Shown here: piece after piece, positions 5,553 through 9,198 of the stretch | Numbering within the stretch: position 1 is the first letter of the stretch | How the letters are laid out: each line of letters starts with the position of its first letter | From: Lachnospiraceae bacterium | Lineage (GTDB): Bacteria > Bacillota > Clostridia > Lachnospirales > Lachnospiraceae | Length of the DNA stretch: 9,198 nucleotides | Assembly (NCBI GenBank): GCA_004552595.1 | Contig: SFNX01000088.1 | Coordinates: forward strand, 1-9,198 | Direction of reading: 5' to 3' | Notes under the pieces: model-generated | The model's input: only the letters and a program-made list of their open reading frames with translations | Databases searched by the model: none | Told to the model about the DNA's origin: nothing | Position numbers and translations under genes: made by a program

Positions 5553-5598
5553 CACAAAATACACATGATAAGCCGCAGTTAGTGCGGTTTATTTTGTG
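5553..5598 (+). terminator. Two-tier terminator hairpin of the MATE-sortase operon
   Basis: The inner stem AGCCGCA (5571-5577) pairs with TGCGGTT (5583-5589) with one wobble, loop GTTAG. An outer stem CACAAAATA (5553-5561) pairs with TATTTTGTG (5590-5598). The T-rich ATTTTG follows the inner GC stem directly, so the inner stem is the likely terminator, with the outer arms competing or stabilising. Confidence 0.75.
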
Positions 5599-5716
5599 TA
5601 TAAAAAAATATATACACACTTTTGACTTTAATAATAAAAATTCAGACATTTATGGACCATTTTTGAACTTTTATATGTCTTATTAAGTGTAATAGACTTA
5701 TTGTATAAGTTACTAT

Positions 5717-5743
5717 GTGTCATATTTGATGAATATATGACAC
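5717..5743. repeat. Inverted repeat 1 in the surface protein leader
   Basis: GTGTCATAT (5717-5725) and ATATGACAC (5735-5743) are exact 9-bp reverse complements with a 9-nt spacer. It could be a palindromic regulator site or an RNA stem-loop controlling expression of the large surface protein. Confidence 0.5.
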
Positions 5744-5749
5744 GAACCA

Positions 5750-5771
5750 TTACATTTATATACAAATGTAA
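5750..5771. repeat. Inverted repeat 2 in the surface protein leader
   Basis: TTACATTT (5750-5757) and AAATGTAA (5764-5771) are exact 8-bp reverse complements with a 6-nt loop, only 6 bp after inverted repeat 1. Together the two could form consecutive RNA hairpins about 70 nt before the start codon. Confidence 0.5.
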
Positions 5772-5839
5772 CAATATAGAATTTTATCAATTTATAGTTA
5801 ATTTAATTCAAAATGACATTTTCAAAAAGGAGAGCGAAA

Positions 5840-8800
5840 ATGAAAAAAGTAACAAAAAGTTTTGTGGCAATCTTAGCATTGGTTGCAATGCTGACACAGA
5901 ATGCATTTGGCGTTTACGCACAAGCTACTGCTCCAGAACCTATTCAGGTTGAGAATGAGTACGTTAGCGAGAATGCAGAGCCGACAGTTGAAGTGACTAC
6001 TGAGGAGGCTTCTGCTAACACACAGGAATCTAACGAAGGAGATATGGCTGAGCCGGTAGCTGATACATCATCAGAACCGGTAGATGCAACGCTTGACGTT
6101 GAAAATTTACCTCCGACAGACGATGTAAATTACGATGATCAGATTATGCTCATTGACGATACTGCAGAAGTACCTGAAGAAGGTACAGATGTAGTTGCAG
6201 AAGAGCCTGCTACTGAAGAAGTAATAGAAGAAGAAATTCCTGAACAGCTTGATATTTATGACAATCAGATTTCAGGTTCAGGACTTAATGAGCTCGAGAT
6301 TTTCATCAATACTGAACAGTTAGTGACCGGGGATTCATTCAGAATTCTTTTCTCAGGTCCTGACAGTGCACAGTATGATACAAGATTGAATGATTATCTT
6401 GATACAACTTCACACGGATTATACAGATTTTTAGACCTTAATAATGAAGGCTTCAACATTCGTGCAACATCAGATGATAATGTTACATTTGAATTTGCAT
6501 CAGAAGACGGAAGACCTGTTATTAAGGTTATTAGTGTAGAGTCGGATGCTGATAAGCTTCTTTTCACTAAGACTATTGAAGATAAGAACGGTAAGCCTGT
6601 AACAGCCATTAAAGGTGAAGGACTTAAGGACGTATCTATTAAGGTTAACTCAGAAAAGTTAACAGATAACGCTAAGTATACTGTATATGTTGATACTGAG
6701 GCTGAAGTTGTAATTAACGGAAGCACTACAGACAGTATTAGCGGAACAAAGTCTTTAGAAAGCATTGAACTCTCCAATTTAAATAAAAAGCAATTTATCA
6801 TTTATATATCAGGTGACGAAGAATTTGAAATTGATTCAGATGCTTCGGTTATTGATGTTGCAGAAGGACAGGCTGAATTCATATTAGAAAGTGTTGCAAC
6901 TAAGACAGTTTATGAGTATGAAGACAGTAACGTATATGTACGTGCAGTTCTTGAAAGAGCAGACGCGATTCCGGATGATGCATACTTCTCAGTTGAATCG
7001 ATAACCGATACTAAAGAATATCTTGATGCAATGAATGAAGGCGAAGAAAAGTATACTGATGAGAATACTCTTCTTTACGATATTGCATTTTATACAGACA
7101 GCACAAAGACAGAAGAAATTGAGCCTGAGGCAGGTTCTGTTTCGGTTACAATCAGATTTAAGAGAAATCAGATTAACGAAGAACTCTCTGGTGAAGCTGA
7201 GGTTGAAGATGTAACAGTTACTCACTTTGAAGAGAATGGAAATACTATCGAAGCTGTACCTGTTGAGACTAGTGTTTCATCAGATAATACTAAGGTAGAC
7301 TTTACTGTTGACAGCTTTTCAGTATATGCGGTTTCAGCTACAAGCACAGTAACCGTTAATCCTGGAACAAGTGTAACATGTGATTCTGTTCTTGGTGATG
7401 CATATTACTATGGTATTGTTGGTAATTATGTTAACTTAGCCGGACACTTAGAATCTAACATGGCTGTAGGCACATTAAATGGTAATACTAACATTGCTAC
7501 TCCTAAGAATGAAGGTGGTGGAGCAGGTGTAACCTATATTGGTTCATATCTTGGAAGCAAGTTCTTTATGGACCCTAATTCAGATACTAAGGGTACAATT
7601 AAGGTTTATACAACAGAAGACGCTGTTAATAAATTTGGTTCAGAAATGGCTGACAGAATTAACAGCGGTAAAGTATCAATAGATTACTCAAAGTCTGAAT
7701 CGGAAATTAAATCTATTGTTTCTAATATGGTGGATGTAGTTGCTTCTAATTCTTCTAAGTTGGCTAATGAATCAACACAGGTTGATTATACGGAATTGAA
7801 GAAAATAAAAGGAACTGATGGATTTATCGATATAAGCAAATCTGAAGCGGGAACATATTACATAAATTATGACAATTCAGAATGGGCAAATGACGGTTCA
7901 AGCTTTAAGTTTAAGATTAATTCCAGCCAGAATCTTGTATTAAACATTCCTGATGAAAGCGTTAATTTTAATCAGTATCAGCTTTATATAGATGGCAAAC
8001 AGTATACGCCTCAGGGTAACTCAAATGAAGAAATCCTTTTTGAAAAGGTTATCTACAACTGTCCTAATGCTACATATGCGGCTACAACTACTCCTGTAAC
8101 AGGTACATTCTTATTACCAAAGGCAGGATTTGAAAATAACAGTGTTGCTGCAGGCTTTGTAGTTGCTGACAGAATTGAAAAAATCGGTGGTCAGGAATGG
8201 CACTGTATTTCTAAAAACATTCCTGTTATCGAAGATGACAAGACTGAGCTTGAAATCCCTGTAACAAAGTATTTCAAAGATGCTCAAGGAAATGATATTG
8301 CAGATTCAGAGTGGCCTGCAAATGGATTTAAGTTTAAGATTTCAAAGTATCCTTGTGACGACCCTGGCGACACTAATGACGGCTTTGTTGAGAAGGACAT
8401 TAATTATATTCCGGACATTGAAGGAACTTCAGAAGTAACAATTTATGGAAGCACTCCAAATCATACTGCAAGCTTTGGTAAACTTTCATTCAACGGTGCG
8501 GAAGTATACAACAGCGATAGATCTCATAAATCATATTCATTCGGTGATAGAGATGTCAAATATCGTGCTCTGATGTATAAGATTGAAGAAATTGACACAA
8601 ATGAACCGGGTGTTGTTTATGACAATGCAACCCCATTGTATATTAAAGTATTTGTCAATGCTGAAAAGATTAATTTAGGAAACGGCACAACTAAATATTT
8701 AGTATGGACAGAAGTTAAGACTGCAAGAACAGTATTAAAGTATGAATGTCTGCCAAAGCTCCCTGAATTTACTAACAGAAGAGTTGATGATACTAATATT

Positions 8801-9198
8801 AAATTTGAAGGTACTAAGACGGTAAACGGAAGTTCTGAGAACGTTCCTAATGAGAAATTTGAGTTCTCACTTTATAAATATAAAGGAAACAATCAGTTCG
8901 AAGAGACCCCTGTTCAGGCTGTTATGAACAGCAACAACAGCTTTGCATTTAAAGAATTTAAAGTTAATTATAACGAATGCACTACATATGTCGATGCAGA
9001 CGGCAAAGCAATTAAGGATGGCGACAGGGCGACTAAGATTAAGAACAGTGTTTATGCTTATCAGTACTATCTCATAAAAGAGACAAAGTGCGATAGCCCG
9101 TATACTGCTAAGAATAAGTATATTGCACGCGTTAAAATTGAGAAGCTTTTCAATAACGGAGCACTTTCAGGATATGGTGCTTCAGTTGAATACTTTAA
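5840..9198 (+). CDS. Large secreted surface/pilin-like adhesin, N-terminal 1119 residues (3' end outside the window)
   Basis: ATG 5840 follows AAGGAGAG at 7-nt spacing from GGAG, and the frame stays open to the last base, so the gene is partial. Residues 1-27 are a signal peptide (MKKVTKSF, hydrophobic AILALVAML, probable cleavage after VYA). Residues about 28-145 are an acidic, Glu/Thr/Pro-rich disordered stretch. Beta-rich sequence follows, ending in VDSFSVYAVSA (about 490-505), a junction seen in clostridial surface proteins. Residues about 514-600 (SVLGDAYYYGIVGNYVNLAG, later AVGTLNG) resemble a choice-of-anchor A / collagen-binding-like domain. From about 986, KFEGTKTVNG, FEFSLYKY and YYLIKETK (E1081) resemble a pilin isopeptide-linkage repeat, with K988 or K993 and E1081 as possible cross-link residues. 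The adjacent SrtB is the probable anchoring enzyme. The sorting motif cannot be seen. Domain assignments are by eye. Confidence 0.85.
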   Translation, partial: MKKVTKSFVAILALVAMLTQNAFGVYAQATAPEPIQVENEYVSENAEPTVEVTTEEASANTQESNEGDMAEPVADTSSEPVDATLDVENLPPTDDVNYDDQIMLIDDTAEVPEEGTDVVAEEPATEEVIEEEIPEQLDIYDNQISGSGLNELEIFINTEQLVTGDSFRILFSGPDSAQYDTRLNDYLDTTSHGLYRFLDLNNEGFNIRATSDDNVTFEFASEDGRPVIKVISVESDADKLLFTKTIEDKNGKPVTAIKGEGLKDVSIKVNSEKLTDNAKYTVYVDTEAEVVINGSTTDSISGTKSLESIELSNLNKKQFIIYISGDEEFEIDSDASVIDVAEGQAEFILESVATKTVYEYEDSNVYVRAVLERADAIPDDAYFSVESITDTKEYLDAMNEGEEKYTDENTLLYDIAFYTDSTKTEEIEPEAGSVSVTIRFKRNQINEELSGEAEVEDVTVTHFEENGNTIEAVPVETSVSSDNTKVDFTVDSFSVYAVSATSTVTVNPGTSVTCDSVLGDAYYYGIVGNYVNLAGHLESNMAVGTLNGNTNIATPKNEGGGAGVTYIGSYLGSKFFMDPNSDTKGTIKVYTTEDAVNKFGSEMADRINSGKVSIDYSKSESEIKSIVSNMVDVVASNSSKLANESTQVDYTELKKIKGTDGFIDISKSEAGTYYINYDNSEWANDGSSFKFKINSSQNLVLNIPDESVNFNQYQLYIDGKQYTPQGNSNEEILFEKVIYNCPNATYAATTTPVTGTFLLPKAGFENNSVAAGFVVADRIEKIGGQEWHCISKNIPVIEDDKTELEIPVTKYFKDAQGNDIADSEWPANGFKFKISKYPCDDPGDTNDGFVEKDINYIPDIEGTSEVTIYGSTPNHTASFGKLSFNGAEVYNSDRSHKSYSFGDRDVKYRALMYKIEEIDTNEPGVVYDNATPLYIKVFVNAEKINLGNGTTKYLVWTEVKTARTVLKYECLPKLPEFTNRRVDDTNIKFEGTKTVNGSSENVPNEKFEFSLYKYKGNNQFEETPVQAVMNSNNSFAFKEFKVNYNECTTYVDADGKAIKDGDRATKIKNSVYAYQYYLIKETKCDSPYTAKNKYIARVKIEKLFNNGALSGYGASVEYF

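Larger units (their letters stand above)
5599..5839 (+). promoter_or_regulatory. Long AT-rich leader/promoter region of the surface protein gene
   Basis: No gene is seen in these 240 bp; an open frame at 5701-5952 has no ribosome binding site and merely overlaps the real start at 5840. Possible promoters are TTGACT (5622-5627), without a good -10 at standard spacing, and TTGAAC (5663-5668) with TGTAAT (5688-5693) at a long 19-bp spacing, so the start site is not settled. Two perfect inverted repeats lie in the likely 5' untranslated region. Confidence 0.4.

Noticed and set aside
5701..5952. 83-residue plus-strand frame before the surface protein
   Set aside because: No ribosome binding site, runs through two inverted repeats and overlaps the signal-peptide region of the real gene in another frame.
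6394..6801. 135-residue minus-strand frame inside the surface protein gene
   Set aside because: Serine/leucine-rich shadow of the coding strand with no start signal; the same applies to 6989-7225.

Overview
The window looks like a low-GC Gram-positive gut Clostridium relative, most likely a Lachnospiraceae member (Eubacterium/Lachnospira/Roseburia type). This rests on strong AGGAGG-type ribosome binding sites, AT-rich intergenic DNA with Rho-independent terminators, a class B sortase next to a large signal-peptide surface protein, and overall protein style. The species cannot be fixed from the sequence. All supported genes are on the + strand.

Layout: (1) 1-112 is the 3' end of triosephosphate isomerase (tpiA), followed by a GC-rich terminator hairpin at 261-288. 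(2) 344-759 is an array of a 63-bp direct repeat, six full units plus a 38-nt partial one. It leads almost directly into a PD-(D/E)XK nuclease-like gene (786-1595), then a 49-residue cysteine-containing small ORF (1661-1810) and a terminator. (3) 1861-3200 is a self-contained cassette: a near-consensus promoter with a palindrome between -35 and -10, an XRE-type HTH gene, an overlapping RhuM-Fic/Doc gene that is frameshifted near its 5' end, and a terminator. It has the order of an HTH-antitoxin/Fic-toxin pair. (4) 3221-5598 holds a promoter, a MATE efflux transporter and a sortase B in one likely operon, then a terminator. (5) 5599-9198 is a 240-bp AT-rich leader with two perfect inverted repeats and the start of a very large secreted surface protein that runs off the window.

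Regions 2 and 3 look like an accessory island inserted between a housekeeping glycolytic gene and chromosomal transport and surface genes. Region 5 and the sortase form a plausible cell-surface display module: SrtB would attach the surface protein to the wall or assemble it into a pilus, but the sorting signal is outside the window.

The most intriguing part is region 2. A tandem-repeat array that does not behave like a protein-coding sequence sits immediately upstream of a nuclease-fold gene. This layout resembles type III toxin-antitoxin loci (repeat RNA antitoxin followed by nuclease toxin), but with a different nuclease fold and a longer repeat. That link is inference and needs RNA and comparative data.
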